A stretch of DNA of 64,000 bases from Arcobacter sp. F2176 (GCF_004116465.1 NZ_PDJV01000003.1:124001-188000); one strand, 5' to 3'; shown: positions 46,367-56,622, counted from the stretch's first letter. Made by a program: numbers and translations. Notes: a model not told the origin generated them from the letters alone.

Positions 46367-48262
46367 ATGAAAAAGACAACATTAAAAGAGATAATTTATA
46401 AAAATTATCTTAAAACAACTTTATCCTCTATCTTTTTTATTGAGTTAGTTTTGTTAATTTTATATTTTTATGCTAATAATAATATTTTAGAAAAAAGTAA
46501 AAACTTAGTTTTAAAAGATCTCAAAGAGAGTGTTAATGAAAGAATTATTTTTATTAAAAAGGATATTAATACTTCTTTTAAAAATATAGAAACCAATCTA
46601 AAATATTTGCAAAATGAACAACAAAACTTTTTTGAAGAAATTAATAATATAAAAAATGATAATAATGTTGAATTTAAACATACTATAAATGGCGCTTACT
46701 ATAAAAGTATTGATAATGGAGGCTCTTCCGTTTGGGTTAAAAAAATAGCAAATCTTACAGATACTCTAAAAGCCGAACTAAATAAAACTGAATTATTAGA
46801 TAATAATTTAAAAACAAGTGTTGTAAATAATGAACTAGTAGTAGCTGCATATTATAATTCAAGATATAATTATTCAAGATATTACCCTTTTATAAAAGAT
46901 GTATATAATGTTATTTCAGATGATACAAAAGTAGAAGAGTACACTTTTTATTATAATGCAGATTTAAAACATAATCCCCAAAAAAAAGTTGTTTGGACAG
47001 ATGTATATTTAGACCCGGCAGGATTAGGTTGGATGATAAGTGCACTTATTCCTATTTATAAAGATAATATATTAGAAGGAGTAACTGGAATTGATGTAAC
47101 TATTAATAAAATTATTGAGAATTTTCTTAATTTTAAAATTCCTTATAATGGTTCAACTTTTTTGATTGACAAAGATTTAAATATTATTGCAATGGATAAA
47201 ATAATAAAAAATGAGTTTAAGATTAAAAATTTTAATGAATATAAATACTCAAAAAATGAAAAAATATCACATACAGTTTTTAGAAAAGAAAAAGAATTAT
47301 TATTATTTAAAAATAAAGAACTATGTAATATATTAGAAGATATTGTTTCAAATAAAAATTATAAGAATGAATTTAAAAAAGCTGATGATAAATATTATAT
47401 TTTTTCAAATAAACTTGATAAATTACCTTGGTATACAATCACATTAGTTAAAGAATCCAATGTGTTAAAAGGTGTAGAAAATTTAAAAGAAGAATATATT
47501 CATTTAGGTATTATAATTATTGCATTTATTGTAGTATTTTATTTTTTGTTTTTTATTTATTTATATAAAAAAGCAAATGATTTTGTTTTATTAATAAATA
47601 CTCCAATATTAAAAATAATTAATATGACAAAAATTCTTGGAAGTAAAAAAAATGAAATATCTTTAGAAAATTGTGGAATTATTGAAATTGATAAATTGAA
47701 TGAAAATTTCAATAATCTTGCAAAAGAGTTAGATATACGAACTAAAGAGTTAATAAATGCAGAAACTAGTCGTGCTTTTCATGAAAAGTTATCAAATACA
47801 GATGCTTTGACAAAAGTTTATAATAGAAGATTTTTAGAAGATTTTTCTAAAAAATATTTTGAAATGATTAAAAGAGAAAAAAATACTTTATCTATATTAA
47901 TAATTGATATTGATGATTTTAAAAGTATAAATGATAATTATGGACATGAAGCAGGTGATGAAGTATTATTAGGCTTAGTAGAAATTTTACAAAATAAAAT
48001 TAGAGAAAACGATTTTATCGTAAGACTTGGTGGTGATGAGTTTTTAGTGCTTTTACCAAATTCTGATATTCAAGGAGCAAAAATAGTAGCAGAAAAATTA
48101 ATTAAATCTATATGTGAATCTAAAAATGAGTATAAACGATTTACAGTAAGTATTGGTAGTTCTGAATATAATTTTGAAGATAAAGATATTAATTGTCTAA
48201 TACGAAGAGCTGATGAAGAATTATACAAAGCAAAAAAATCTGGTAAAAATCAATTATCTTAG
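46367..48262 (+). CDS. Diguanylate cyclase with periplasmic Cache sensor domain
   Basis: 631 residues. Membrane segments at about 15-37 and 378-400 enclose a large periplasmic region with Cache-type features (VVWTDVYLDPAGLGWMISALIPIY). The C-terminal GGDEF domain has DIDDFKSINDNYGHEAGD and VRLGGDEFLVLLP; an RxxD inhibitory site (RENDF) lies just before it. It should make cyclic di-GMP in response to an unknown small ligand. Confidence 0.9.
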   Translation: MKKTTLKEIIYKNYLKTTLSSIFFIELVLLILYFYANNNILEKSKNLVLKDLKESVNERIIFIKKDINTSFKNIETNLKYLQNEQQNFFEEINNIKNDNNVEFKHTINGAYYKSIDNGGSSVWVKKIANLTDTLKAELNKTELLDNNLKTSVVNNELVVAAYYNSRYNYSRYYPFIKDVYNVISDDTKVEEYTFYYNADLKHNPQKKVVWTDVYLDPAGLGWMISALIPIYKDNILEGVTGIDVTINKIIENFLNFKIPYNGSTFLIDKDLNIIAMDKIIKNEFKIKNFNEYKYSKNEKISHTVFRKEKELLLFKNKELCNILEDIVSNKNYKNEFKKADDKYYIFSNKLDKLPWYTITLVKESNVLKGVENLKEEYIHLGIIIIAFIVVFYFLFFIYLYKKANDFVLLINTPILKIINMTKILGSKKNEISLENCGIIEIDKLNENFNNLAKELDIRTKELINAETSRAFHEKLSNTDALTKVYNRRFLEDFSKKYFEMIKREKNTLSILIIDIDDFKSINDNYGHEAGDEVLLGLVEILQNKIRENDFIVRLGGDEFLVLLPNSDIQGAKIVAEKLIKSICESKNEYKRFTVSIGSSEYNFEDKDINCLIRRADEELYKAKKSGKNQLS

Positions 48263-48336
48263 ATTTTCAATTATGTATATTTATATATTTAAACTATAAT
48301 ATAGTATAGTAATCAATTAAAAAATGGGAGAGTAAT

Positions 48337-49464
48337 ATGAATATATCGAAAAAAATTTTAGGTCTTAGTGTTGCTACACTTTTATCTTGTAGTTCACTTT
48401 TAAGTGCTAAAGAGATTAAAATTGGAGCGGTTATGCCTATGTCTGGACCTCTTGCAGCTTATGGGCAAGTTACAGATCTTGGCGTTAAATTAGCACATAA
48501 ACTACAACCAAAATTAAAAAATGGTGATACTATAAAAATAGTATTATTAGATAATAAAGGTGATAAAGTTGAAACAGCAAATGCTACAACTAGATTAATT
48601 TCATCTGATAAAGTTGTTGCTATTTTAGGAGCTTTAACCTCTACTAACACTGCACAAACAATTGCTATTGCTGATAAGAAAAAAGTACCAGTTATTGCAG
48701 CAGTTGCAACAAATGATAAATTAACTGCAAAAAGAGAATTTGCAAATAGAGTTTGTTTTACTGACTCTTTTCAAGGTGAAGTTGTTGCAAACTATGCAAT
48801 ATCACAAGGATATAAAACTGCTGTTGTAGTTGTGGACCAAGCACAAGTTTATTCTTTAGGTCTTTCTAAAGCTTTCCAAAATGCATTTAAAGCAAAAGGT
48901 GGAAAAATTGTTAAAAAAATCAAAATCACTTCGGGTGACAAAGATTTTAAAGCTGTAGTTTCACAAATCAAACAAATAAACCCAGACTTTATGTTTTTAC
49001 CTTTATATCATCCAGAAGCTTCTATGATTGCTAGACAATCTAAACAATTAGGATTAGATAAACCAATGTTTAGTGGAGATGGTGTTGCAAATCAAACATT
49101 TATTGATTTAGGTGGAGATTCTATTGAAGGGTATATGTTTACAGACTTTTTTGATTATGCAAATCCTCCATCAAAAACTTCAGCTGATTTTGTAGCTTTT
49201 CATACAAAAGAGACTGGTGATAAAGAAATGAACTCTTTTTCTGCTTTAGGTGCAGATACATACAATATTTTAATTGATGCAATGAATAGATGTGAAGACC
49301 CTACAGATTCTATTTGTATTAATAATGAAATTAAAAAAACAACTGATTTTGATGGTGTATCTGGAAAAATTACAATTGATAAAGATGGTAATGCAACTAG
49401 ATCTGCTGTTATTAAAGAGATTAAAAATGGAAAAGCTGTATTTAAAGCAACTGTAAATCCATAA
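48337..49464 (+). CDS. livJ: Branched-chain amino acid ABC transporter substrate-binding protein
   Basis: 375 residues, signal peptide to about residue 24 (LLSCSSLLSA), mature protein starting KEIKIGAVMPMSGPLAAYGQ, a Leu/Ile/Val-binding fold (type I periplasmic binding protein). A terminator separates it from the permease genes, as expected for excess binding protein. Ligand could be another amino acid or amide. Confidence 0.91.
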   Translation: MNISKKILGLSVATLLSCSSLLSAKEIKIGAVMPMSGPLAAYGQVTDLGVKLAHKLQPKLKNGDTIKIVLLDNKGDKVETANATTRLISSDKVVAILGALTSTNTAQTIAIADKKKVPVIAAVATNDKLTAKREFANRVCFTDSFQGEVVANYAISQGYKTAVVVVDQAQVYSLGLSKAFQNAFKAKGGKIVKKIKITSGDKDFKAVVSQIKQINPDFMFLPLYHPEASMIARQSKQLGLDKPMFSGDGVANQTFIDLGGDSIEGYMFTDFFDYANPPSKTSADFVAFHTKETGDKEMNSFSALGADTYNILIDAMNRCEDPTDSICINNEIKKTTDFDGVSGKITIDKDGNATRSAVIKEIKNGKAVFKATVNP

Positions 49465-49483
49465 TTAAAATAAAAAGAAAATT

Positions 49484-49516
49484 AAAAAAGTTTAGTCATA
49501 AGGCTAAACTTTTTTT
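49484..49516 (+). terminator. Terminator after livJ
   Basis: Stem AAAAAAGTTTAG / CTAAACTTTTTT with an 8-base loop, ending in a T-run. It is likely to be leaky, since livHMGF follow on the same strand. Confidence 0.85.
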
Positions 49517-49586
49517 GTAATAGTAAAATTAATTGGTGTTATTTTTATTATTGCAAAAAAAGTATTAATATGAATTGGGAGATTTA

Positions 49587-50483
49587 ATGGATATATTAAC
49601 GTTTATGCAGCAGATGGTAAACGGTTTTAGTTTGGGTAGTATGTATGCCCTTATTGCGATTGGTTATACGATGGTTTATGGTGTGTTAAGATTGATAAAT
49701 TTTGCACATGGTGATATTATGATGGTTGGAGCTTTTTTAGCTTATACTTTTATGGCAGTATTTGATTTACCTTTTCCTCTTACAGTACTTTTGGCAGTTA
49801 CTTTATCTGCTGTACTTGGAATGCTAATGGACAAAATTGCATATAAGCCATTAAGAGAAGCTCCAAAAATATCTTTACTTATTACTGCTATTGGAATATC
49901 TTTCTTTTTAGAAAATGCCTTTACTGTATTTGTAGGTGGAGTTCCTCGAGCTTTTCCTGTTCCTTCTTATATGGAACAAATATTTACAGTAGCTAATGTT
50001 ACTTTTTCAGTTTCATCTATTACTGTTCCCCTTGTAACTTTGGTATTGCTTTTAGGGATTTTGTATGTTTTATATAGAACAAAATATGGTATGGCAATTA
50101 GAGCTTTATCTTTTGATATAAAAACAGTCAATTTAATGGGTATTGATGCAAATATGATTATATCTTTGGTATTTGCATTAGGTTCTGCTTTGGCTGCTGT
50201 TGGTGGAATATTTTGGGCTATAAATTATCCTTCTGTTGAACCTATGATGGGGGTATTGGTTGGATTAAAAGCTTTTGCTGCTGCAGTTGTAGGAGGAATT
50301 GGCTCTGTTACGGGTGCTGTTTTAGGTGGATTTATTATTGGATTTACAGAAGTTGTAGTAATCGCATTTTTTCCTGAAATGGGTGGATATAAAGATGCTT
50401 TTGCTTTTGTATTCTTGATATTAGTATTATTATTTAAACCTACTGGTATTATGGGTGAAGATTTGGAAAAGAGTAGGTTTTAA
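49587..50483 (+). CDS. livH: Branched-chain amino acid ABC permease LivH
   Basis: 298 residues from ATG 49587, which has GGGAG six bases upstream (a TTG at 49575 would overlap that site). Hydrophobic throughout. GSMYALIAIGYTMVYGVLRLINFAHGD is shown here only in part: the diagnostic motif is YALIAIGYTMVYG followed by INFAHGD. It forms the membrane channel with LivM. Confidence 0.93.
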   Translation: MDILTFMQQMVNGFSLGSMYALIAIGYTMVYGVLRLINFAHGDIMMVGAFLAYTFMAVFDLPFPLTVLLAVTLSAVLGMLMDKIAYKPLREAPKISLLITAIGISFFLENAFTVFVGGVPRAFPVPSYMEQIFTVANVTFSVSSITVPLVTLVLLLGILYVLYRTKYGMAIRALSFDIKTVNLMGIDANMIISLVFALGSALAAVGGIFWAINYPSVEPMMGVLVGLKAFAAAVVGGIGSVTGAVLGGFIIGFTEVVVIAFFPEMGGYKDAFAFVFLILVLLFKPTGIMGEDLEKSRF

Positions 50484-50484
50484 T

Positions 50485-51525
50485 ATGATAAACAATTCAA
50501 TTTTTACAAAACAAAGAATTATTAACCTAGGTATAATTATTACTGCTATTTGGTTTACTTGGTTTGCTCAACAGGTATTTGATGAATATACAGTAAGAAT
50601 TATAAATAATGTTGCTATTTTTATTATTCTTGCAGTTTCTTATAATTTAATAAATGGTGTTACTGGACAATTTTCATTAGAACCAAATGGTTTTGTTGCA
50701 ATTGGTGCTTATGTTACAGCAATATTATTAGTTGATAGTGAGGGTATGTTATATCAATATGATATTTCTGATCCATACCCATGGGTTCTAGCATTGCAAA
50801 CTAATTTTCTTTGGGCTTTGATTTTATCAGGTATTATTTCAGCACTTTTAGCGTTATCTTTATCTTTTCCTGTATTTAGAGTAAGAGGTGATTATCTTGC
50901 AATTGTTACTCTTGGATTTGGTTTTATTATTAGAATTTTGGCTATTAATTCACCAGAAATTACAAATGGTTCTTTAGGAATAAATGATATTCCTCAATTC
51001 TCAAATTTGTATTGGACAGGTGGAATCGCTATTTTTGCAGTTTTAGCTATTTTGAATATAATTTATTCAAAATATGGTCGAGCTATGAAAGCAGTTCGAG
51101 ATGATGAAGATGCAGCAAGTGCTATGGGTATTAATACTTTTAAAATAAAAACATTGGCTTTTACTACATCAGCATTTTTTGAAGGTGTTGGTGGTGGACT
51201 ATTAGCTGCACTATTAACATCAATCAGTCCAGATTTATTTACTTTCTTCTTTACTTTCCAATTATTAATTATCATCGTAATAGGTGGACTTGGAAGTACT
51301 ACAGGAGCAATAATTGGTACGGTTATGGTTATGGCTGGATTAGAATGGATGAGATTCTTAGATGAACCAATTAATTTTATGGGAATACATACAGATGGAT
51401 TACCAGGGATGAGAATGGTTGTATTTGCCTTGATTTTAATTGTTGTAATGCTTTTTGCAAGAGAAGGTTTAATGGGGAAAAAAGAGTTAAAAGATTTATT
51501 TAAAAAGAAAAAGGCAAACAAATGA
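50485..51525 (+). CDS. livM: Branched-chain amino acid ABC permease LivM
   Basis: 346 residues from ATG 50485, right after livH; an upstream GTG inside livH is less likely because the family begins near the first membrane segment. NGVTGQFSLEPNGFVAIGAY and GDYLAIVTLGFG are LivM signatures. Overlaps livG by four bases. Confidence 0.92.
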   Translation: MINNSIFTKQRIINLGIIITAIWFTWFAQQVFDEYTVRIINNVAIFIILAVSYNLINGVTGQFSLEPNGFVAIGAYVTAILLVDSEGMLYQYDISDPYPWVLALQTNFLWALILSGIISALLALSLSFPVFRVRGDYLAIVTLGFGFIIRILAINSPEITNGSLGINDIPQFSNLYWTGGIAIFAVLAILNIIYSKYGRAMKAVRDDEDAASAMGINTFKIKTLAFTTSAFFEGVGGGLLAALLTSISPDLFTFFFTFQLLIIIVIGGLGSTTGAIIGTVMVMAGLEWMRFLDEPINFMGIHTDGLPGMRMVVFALILIVVMLFAREGLMGKKELKDLFKKKKANK

Positions 51526-52289
51526 TTTTAGAAGTTTGCAATGTAACTAAAAACTTTGGTGGAGTAACTGCTATAAAAGATACTTCATTTCAAGTAAAAG
51601 CAAAAGAAATATATGGACTTATAGGTCCAAATGGTGCTGGTAAAACTACTATGTTTAATATTATTACTGGAAACTATGAACCAACACATGGAGATATAAA
51701 GTTTCATGGTCAAAAAATAAATGGAATAAAACCTTATAAAATAGTTCATAGAGGAATAGCAAGAACTTTTCAAAATATTAGACTTTTTACTTCAATGACA
51801 GTTTTAGATAATGTACTTATTGGATTTGATTATCAAGCTTCATATTCATATTTAGAAACAATTTTTAGATTGCCAAGATTTTTTAAAGAAGAAAAAAGAG
51901 TAAAACAAAGAGCTTTGGAAATTATGGAAGTGTTAGGAATCGCTGATTATGCAGATGAATTGGCAACATCACTTTCATATGGAAGTCAACGAAAAGTTGA
52001 GATTGCAAGAGCATTAGCAGCAAACCCTCAACTGCTTTTATTAGATGAACCAGCAGCAGGAATGAACCCACAAGAAACACATGAATTAGCAAAACTATTT
52101 TTTAAAATAAGAGATCAATTTGATATAACTATTTTATTAATAGAACATGATATGAAATTTGTAAATCATTTATGTGATAGGGTTATGGTATTAGATTATG
52201 GAAAAACTATATTTGAAGGTAAAATAGAAGATGCCATCAAAGACGAAGAAGTAATTAAGGCTTATTTAGGAGATTTCAAACATGCTTAA
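51522..52289 (+). CDS. livG: Branched-chain amino acid ABC ATP-binding protein LivG
   Basis: 255 residues. Walker A GPNGAGKTTMFN, the signature LSYGSQRKVEIARAL, Walker B LLLLDEPAAGMNP, and the C-terminal IEDAIKDEEVIKAYLG are typical of LivG. Overlaps livF by eight bases. Confidence 0.94.
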   Translation: MILEVCNVTKNFGGVTAIKDTSFQVKAKEIYGLIGPNGAGKTTMFNIITGNYEPTHGDIKFHGQKINGIKPYKIVHRGIARTFQNIRLFTSMTVLDNVLIGFDYQASYSYLETIFRLPRFFKEEKRVKQRALEIMEVLGIADYADELATSLSYGSQRKVEIARALAANPQLLLLDEPAAGMNPQETHELAKLFFKIRDQFDITILLIEHDMKFVNHLCDRVMVLDYGKTIFEGKIEDAIKDEEVIKAYLGDFKHA

Positions 52290-52980
52290 AGTGAAAAATT
52301 TAGAAGTCTTTTATGGTCTTATAAAAGGTGTAAAAGGAATTGATTTTGAAGTTCAAGAGGGGAAAATCGTCTCTTTAATTGGCTCAAATGGAGCAGGTAA
52401 AACTTCAACATTACAATCAATTGTAAATGATGTTAAAAAAACTGGAAGTATTTTTTTTAATGATTTAGACATTTCAAAACTTCCAACACATAAAATAATC
52501 CAAAAGGGTATTTCTTTAGTTCCAGAAGGGCGAAGGGTATTTCAAAATCTCACTATTGAAGAAAATATGAGAATGGGATCTTTTAATCAAAGTGAAGCTT
52601 TTTATGAAGAGCATCAAGAAAAAATGTTCAAGTTATTTCCAAGGTTAATTGACAAGAAGGGACAATTAGGCGGTACTATGAGTGGTGGAGAGCAACAAAT
52701 GTTAGCAATCGCTAGAGCATTGATGAGCTCTCCAAAACTTCTTATGTTGGATGAACCATCACTAGGTCTTGCTCCAAAGATTATTGGAGAACTTTTTGAG
52801 ACGATTATTAAATTAAAAGAAGATGGAATTACAATATTATTAATAGAACAAAATGCATATGCAGCCTTAGAAATTTCTGATTATAGTTATGTATTAGAAA
52901 ATGGGCAAGTTGCATTAGAGGGTATAGGAAATGAGCTTTTAAAATCAAATGATATCAAAGCAAAATATTTAGGTGCTTGA
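52282..52980 (+). CDS. livF: Branched-chain amino acid ABC ATP-binding protein LivF
   Basis: 232 residues. Walker A GSNGAGKTSTLQ, VPEGRRVFQNLTIEENM, signature MSGGEQQMLAIARAL, Walker B LLMLDEPSLGLAP. Last gene of livHMGF. Confidence 0.94.
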   Translation: MLKVKNLEVFYGLIKGVKGIDFEVQEGKIVSLIGSNGAGKTSTLQSIVNDVKKTGSIFFNDLDISKLPTHKIIQKGISLVPEGRRVFQNLTIEENMRMGSFNQSEAFYEEHQEKMFKLFPRLIDKKGQLGGTMSGGEQQMLAIARALMSSPKLLMLDEPSLGLAPKIIGELFETIIKLKEDGITILLIEQNAYAALEISDYSYVLENGQVALEGIGNELLKSNDIKAKYLGA

Positions 52981-53054
52981 AATATTTTACTGTTTACCAT
53001 TGATTAATAGTTAAATAGTAAAGTGCATTATATAAAAATCGGGGAAGATAATAT

Positions 53055-53456
53055 ATGTTATTAATGAAATTAGAAACTAAAGAAAAGTTTGCTTTTTTGC
53101 AGTTAGCTCAACATTTAGCAAGAGTTGATGGTGAGTATGGAAATAGAGAACAAGATGTTATAGATGAATATTGTGTTGAAATGGGAATTGATAAACCAAG
53201 ATTTTTCAATGAGGCAGATTTTAATTTAGATGAAATACTTTGTTCTTTTAAATCAAAAAAGAGTAAAAAAATTGTTATTTTGGAACTTATGATTTTAGTT
53301 CACATTGATGATAAATTTGATAAAAAAGAACATGAATTGACTAAAAAAATAGTCGATTCTTTTCAAATTAATGATAAAGATTTAAAATATTTTTCTTTTT
53401 GGGGGAAAGCTGTTTCTTCTTTATATGAACAAGGTAAACTTTTTATCGAAGATTAA
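53055..53456 (+). CDS. TerB-like protein
   Basis: 133 residues, preceded by GGGGAAG. FLQLAQHLARVDGEYGNREQ and the second acidic repeat ILVHIDDKFDKKEHEL resemble the TerB/DjlA-type helical domain that binds metals through paired acidic motifs. No other ter genes are nearby, so a tellurite phenotype should not be assumed. It converges on the VOC gene with a four-base overlap. Confidence 0.72.
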   Translation: MLLMKLETKEKFAFLQLAQHLARVDGEYGNREQDVIDEYCVEMGIDKPRFFNEADFNLDEILCSFKSKKSKKIVILELMILVHIDDKFDKKEHELTKKIVDSFQINDKDLKYFSFWGKAVSSLYEQGKLFIED

Positions 53457-53824
53457 TAGGAAATTTTTGTATAGATCTGAAATAGGTGACTATTTGGATC
53501 TATAAAAAATATCTCTTTTTTAGAAGAGCTTTGTCTTACTTTCTTATTATTTAATTCACTTATATTGTCACCAAATAATAATTTTTCTTTTCTAATATTT
53601 GCAATTAATTCATCAAAAGAAATTTCATCTACTTCAAAAACATAATGATTATTTGTATATTCTTGAATCTCTTCTAATTCAAATTTTAATTTTTCGTTTA
53701 CAGTTACAATAAAATTTTTATTTTCAGCTTTAATAGACTTAAAATTAAAAATTCTTTTATAAAAGTTTTTAGCAATTACAGCATCGATACATGGGACAAT
53801 AAAATGTACAAGATTGATATTCAT
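53453..53824 (-). CDS. VOC-family (glyoxalase/bleomycin resistance-like) protein
   Basis: 123 residues from ATG 53824, supported by AAGGG upstream; the frame extends 13 codons further without a ribosome site. NLVHFIVPCIDAVIAKNFYK at the N-terminus and EIFFIDPNSHLFQIY at the C-terminus fit a VOC fold with the usual metal-binding ends (His, Glu candidates). Substrate unknown. Confidence 0.8.
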   Translation of the reverse strand: MNINLVHFIVPCIDAVIAKNFYKRIFNFKSIKAENKNFIVTVNEKLKFELEEIQEYTNNHYVFEVDEISFDELIANIRKEKLLFGDNISELNNKKVRQSSSKKEIFFIDPNSHLFQIYTKISY

Positions 53825-53911
53825 AGAATAACCCTTATTTATTTCTTTATTATTATACATCATATGTATAAAATTTATTGTAATAGTTATAAAATTTAGA
53901 TAAAATCACGC

Positions 53912-54112
53912 ATGGAAATAACTGAAATACTTAATACACAAATAGACAAACTATTAGAAGATTATGAATTATTAAAGTCTAAAAATCAATACCTTACAAT
54001 AGAACTTGAAAAGTTAAAAAATAAAAATGATGAATTAATTAGAAATAATCAAGATATGCTTTTAAAAATTGATAGTACTTTAACTTTAACAAAGGCAAAG
54101 AATGGAGAATAA
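53912..54112 (+). CDS. Short coiled-coil protein
   Basis: 66 residues, nearly all predicted coiled coil (LLEDYELLKSKNQYLTIELE with leucines in heptad register). It overlaps the next small gene by 11 bases. The shape is reminiscent of ZapB-type cell-division proteins, but there is no diagnostic motif; function unknown. Confidence 0.65.
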   Translation: MEITEILNTQIDKLLEDYELLKSKNQYLTIELEKLKNKNDELIRNNQDMLLKIDSTLTLTKAKNGE

Positions 54113-54317
54113 AAAACTAACCTTTCACATTGATAATATGGCATATAGTATTAATGTAGACCCAAAACTAGAGATGGAACTAACAAAATTTTTATCTCCT
54201 GATAGATCACACACAACAAAAGAACTTTTATATGCTTACCTTTGTAAATCCCAAGAACATTTTACTTTTAAAGAAGAAGTAGAAAAGATTTCAAGCAAAC
54301 TTCCAAAACTTTCATGA
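54102..54317 (+). CDS. Small conserved-looking hypothetical protein
   Basis: 71 residues, soluble. Starts with a beta-like stretch (KLTFHIDNMAYSINV) followed by helices. Overlaps genes on both sides by 4-11 bases, so it belongs to the operon leading to priA. Its size and the coiled-coil neighbour would allow a ZapA-like role, but I see no clear match. Confidence 0.62.
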   Translation: MENKKLTFHIDNMAYSINVDPKLEMELTKFLSPDRSHTTKELLYAYLCKSQEHFTFKEEVEKISSKLPKLS

Positions 54318-54775
54318 AAAAAGCTTTTTCCTTATTAGAAATAATAATTGTTGTCTTAATAGTTGGATTATTAGGGACATTTGCTATTAACAAACTTTTT
54401 TATTCAATTGATAAATCAAATATATTTAAAATTAAATCAGAAGTTATACTTATAAATAATGCAATAAATAAGCTATATTCAGATCAAGTTTTATTAGGTA
54501 ATTCATCCTTTACCTTAGATAGGTTAGATGATGCTTCATCAAATACAAGTGGAGAATCATTGTTTATAGGTTACAATGAATATATTTTGTTAGATATTGT
54601 TATTTTGTCAAGTTCTGATAATAATAAAGAGATAGGAAAGTGGATAAAGAGTTCTGAAACAACATATAAAACTTATATTTCAAAAGATAAGCTTATAACT
54701 TTTGAGTTTGATAGAGATGAAGGTACTTTCTCTTGTAAAAAAAGTGATGAAACTTGTAAAGAATTTATGCAATGA
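54314..54775 (+). CDS. Type II pseudopilin / prepilin-like protein
   Basis: 153 residues. The N-terminus KKAFSLLEIIIVVLIVGLLG is a class III prepilin signal: cleavage after KKA, Phe at +1, Glu at +5, then the hydrophobic helix. The C-terminal half has a Cys pair (FSCKKSDETCKEF). Overlaps priA by four bases. Could be a pilin or T2SS-type component, or a stand-alone surface pseudopilin; no secretion genes are nearby. Confidence 0.83.
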   Translation: MKKAFSLLEIIIVVLIVGLLGTFAINKLFYSIDKSNIFKIKSEVILINNAINKLYSDQVLLGNSSFTLDRLDDASSNTSGESLFIGYNEYILLDIVILSSSDNNKEIGKWIKSSETTYKTYISKDKLITFEFDRDEGTFSCKKSDETCKEFMQ

Positions 54776-56622
54776 GTTTTTATTATGAATTGGCACTATT
54801 AAAATCTCCTTTAGATCCTTTGACTTATTGTAGTGATGAAAAAATAGAAATTGGAACACTAGTAGAAGTCTCTTTGCAAAGAAGAAAGGTATTGTCTAAA
54901 GCAGTAGTTGTAAAAGAGGTTGAAAAACCAACTTTCAAATGTACAACAATTCAAACAATTACAAATCTCTTTTACTCTACTGATATGATAAAAATAGCTA
55001 CTTTTACTTCTATGTATTATGTTTCTTCACTTGGTGAAGCTTTATCTTTATTTATTCCTTTTGATAAAGATATAATTGAAAATAAAGATGAAAATAGATT
55101 TGAGTCAAATATTCTGTTATCAAAAGAACAAGAAGAAGCATATAAATTTTGTTTAGAACACAAACAATCTTTACTTTTTGCAAATACTGGTGCAGGTAAA
55201 ACAGAAATTTATATTAAAACTATAGAAAAATATTTAAATGAAAATAAACAAGCAATTCTGCTTATGCCTGAAATCTCTTTAACTCCTCAAATGCAAAAAA
55301 GACTAGAATTAGTATTTAAAGAAAAAGTTGCTATTTGGCACTCTAAAATTACTAAAAAAAGAAAAGAAGAGATTATCAAAAAGGTTTTATACGGTGAAAT
55401 AAAACTAGTTGCAGGTGCAAGGTCTGCTTTGTTTTTGCCCTTAAAAAACTTAGGATTAATTATAGTTGATGAAGAGCATGATGAATCATATAAAAGTGAT
55501 AGTAAACCAAGATATAATACAAAAGATTTGGCTTTGTACATTTCAAAGACTTTAAATATACAAGCTATATTAGGAAGTGCAACACCATCCTTAAATACTT
55601 ATCATAAAATACCTTTTTACAGATTATCTAAAACATATTTTGATACTAAAAAAAGTATAAATTATGATGATAGTACATCAAATTTAAGTCCTAAGATTGT
55701 AAATAAAATAAAAAGTACAATAGAACAAAATCATCAAGTAATTATTTTCCTTCCCACAAGAGCTAATTATAAATATCAAGTTTGTACATCTTGTGGAAGC
55801 TCAGTGGAATGTCCTTTTTGTTCTGTATCAATGAGTTTACATAAAAATTCTCTTGCCTTAAAGTGCCATTATTGTGGATATACTCAAAAAATACCTAAAT
55901 CTTGTCCTTCATGTAAAACAGGTGTTCTTCATAATCTAAGAGTTGGAACTGCTCAAATAGAAGAAGAATTAAATTTTATATTTCCTCAAAAAAAAATAAA
56001 AAGATTTGATAGGGATGAAGTAAAAACAGATACACAATTGCGAAAAGTATTAGATGAGTTTAATAATAATAAAATCGATATTTTAGTTGGTACTCAAATG
56101 CTTTCTAAAGGTCATGATTATCATAATGTAAAACTAGCAGTTGTTCTTGGGATTGATTCTGTTTTAAAAATGAATTCATATAAAGCAAGAGAAAGAGCAT
56201 TATCTTTATTAATTCAAATTTCTGGAAGAAGTGGAAGAAGAGGTGAGGGTGAAGTTATTATTCAAACTCAAAATAAAGATTTCTTTGATTTTTATTTAGA
56301 AAACAAAGATTATAAAGAGTTTTTAGATGAAGAACTTACATTTAGAGAAGATTTATATCCTCCTTTTTATAAATTAGCAAAAATTATTTTTGCTCATACA
56401 AATGGATTAAAAGTAAAAGATGAGTTTGACAAATATACAAATATTTTAAAATCAAATGAAAAGATTGAAGTTGTAGGTGCAAATCAATCTCCTATTTTCA
56501 AGTTATCAAATAAATATAGATATGAAATTTTACTTCGTTCTAAAAATATAAAAGCTTTAATTGAAGTTCTTCATAGTATAAAATCACCAATGGCAATCAT
56601 TGATATGGATACAATTTATTAA
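54772..56622 (+). CDS. priA: Primosomal protein N' (PriA helicase)
   Basis: 616 residues. Walker A ANTGAGKTEIY near residue 140, DEEHDESYK as the helicase DEXH box, eight Cys of the zinc module (CTSC, CPFC, CHYC, CPSC), and GTQMLSKGHDYHNVKLAVVLG with QISGRSGRRGEGEVIIQT in the C-terminal helicase lobe. It restarts stalled replication forks. The shorter N-terminal DNA-binding part is usual for this phylum. Confidence 0.94.
   Translation: MSFYYELALLKSPLDPLTYCSDEKIEIGTLVEVSLQRRKVLSKAVVVKEVEKPTFKCTTIQTITNLFYSTDMIKIATFTSMYYVSSLGEALSLFIPFDKDIIENKDENRFESNILLSKEQEEAYKFCLEHKQSLLFANTGAGKTEIYIKTIEKYLNENKQAILLMPEISLTPQMQKRLELVFKEKVAIWHSKITKKRKEEIIKKVLYGEIKLVAGARSALFLPLKNLGLIIVDEEHDESYKSDSKPRYNTKDLALYISKTLNIQAILGSATPSLNTYHKIPFYRLSKTYFDTKKSINYDDSTSNLSPKIVNKIKSTIEQNHQVIIFLPTRANYKYQVCTSCGSSVECPFCSVSMSLHKNSLALKCHYCGYTQKIPKSCPSCKTGVLHNLRVGTAQIEEELNFIFPQKKIKRFDRDEVKTDTQLRKVLDEFNNNKIDILVGTQMLSKGHDYHNVKLAVVLGIDSVLKMNSYKARERALSLLIQISGRSGRRGEGEVIIQTQNKDFFDFYLENKDYKEFLDEELTFREDLYPPFYKLAKIIFAHTNGLKVKDEFDKYTNILKSNEKIEVVGANQSPIFKLSNKYRYEILLRSKNIKALIEVLHSIKSPMAIIDMDTIY

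Noticed and set aside
53055-53456. Tellurite resistance system
   Set aside because: Only a TerB-like domain is present; no other ter genes are nearby.
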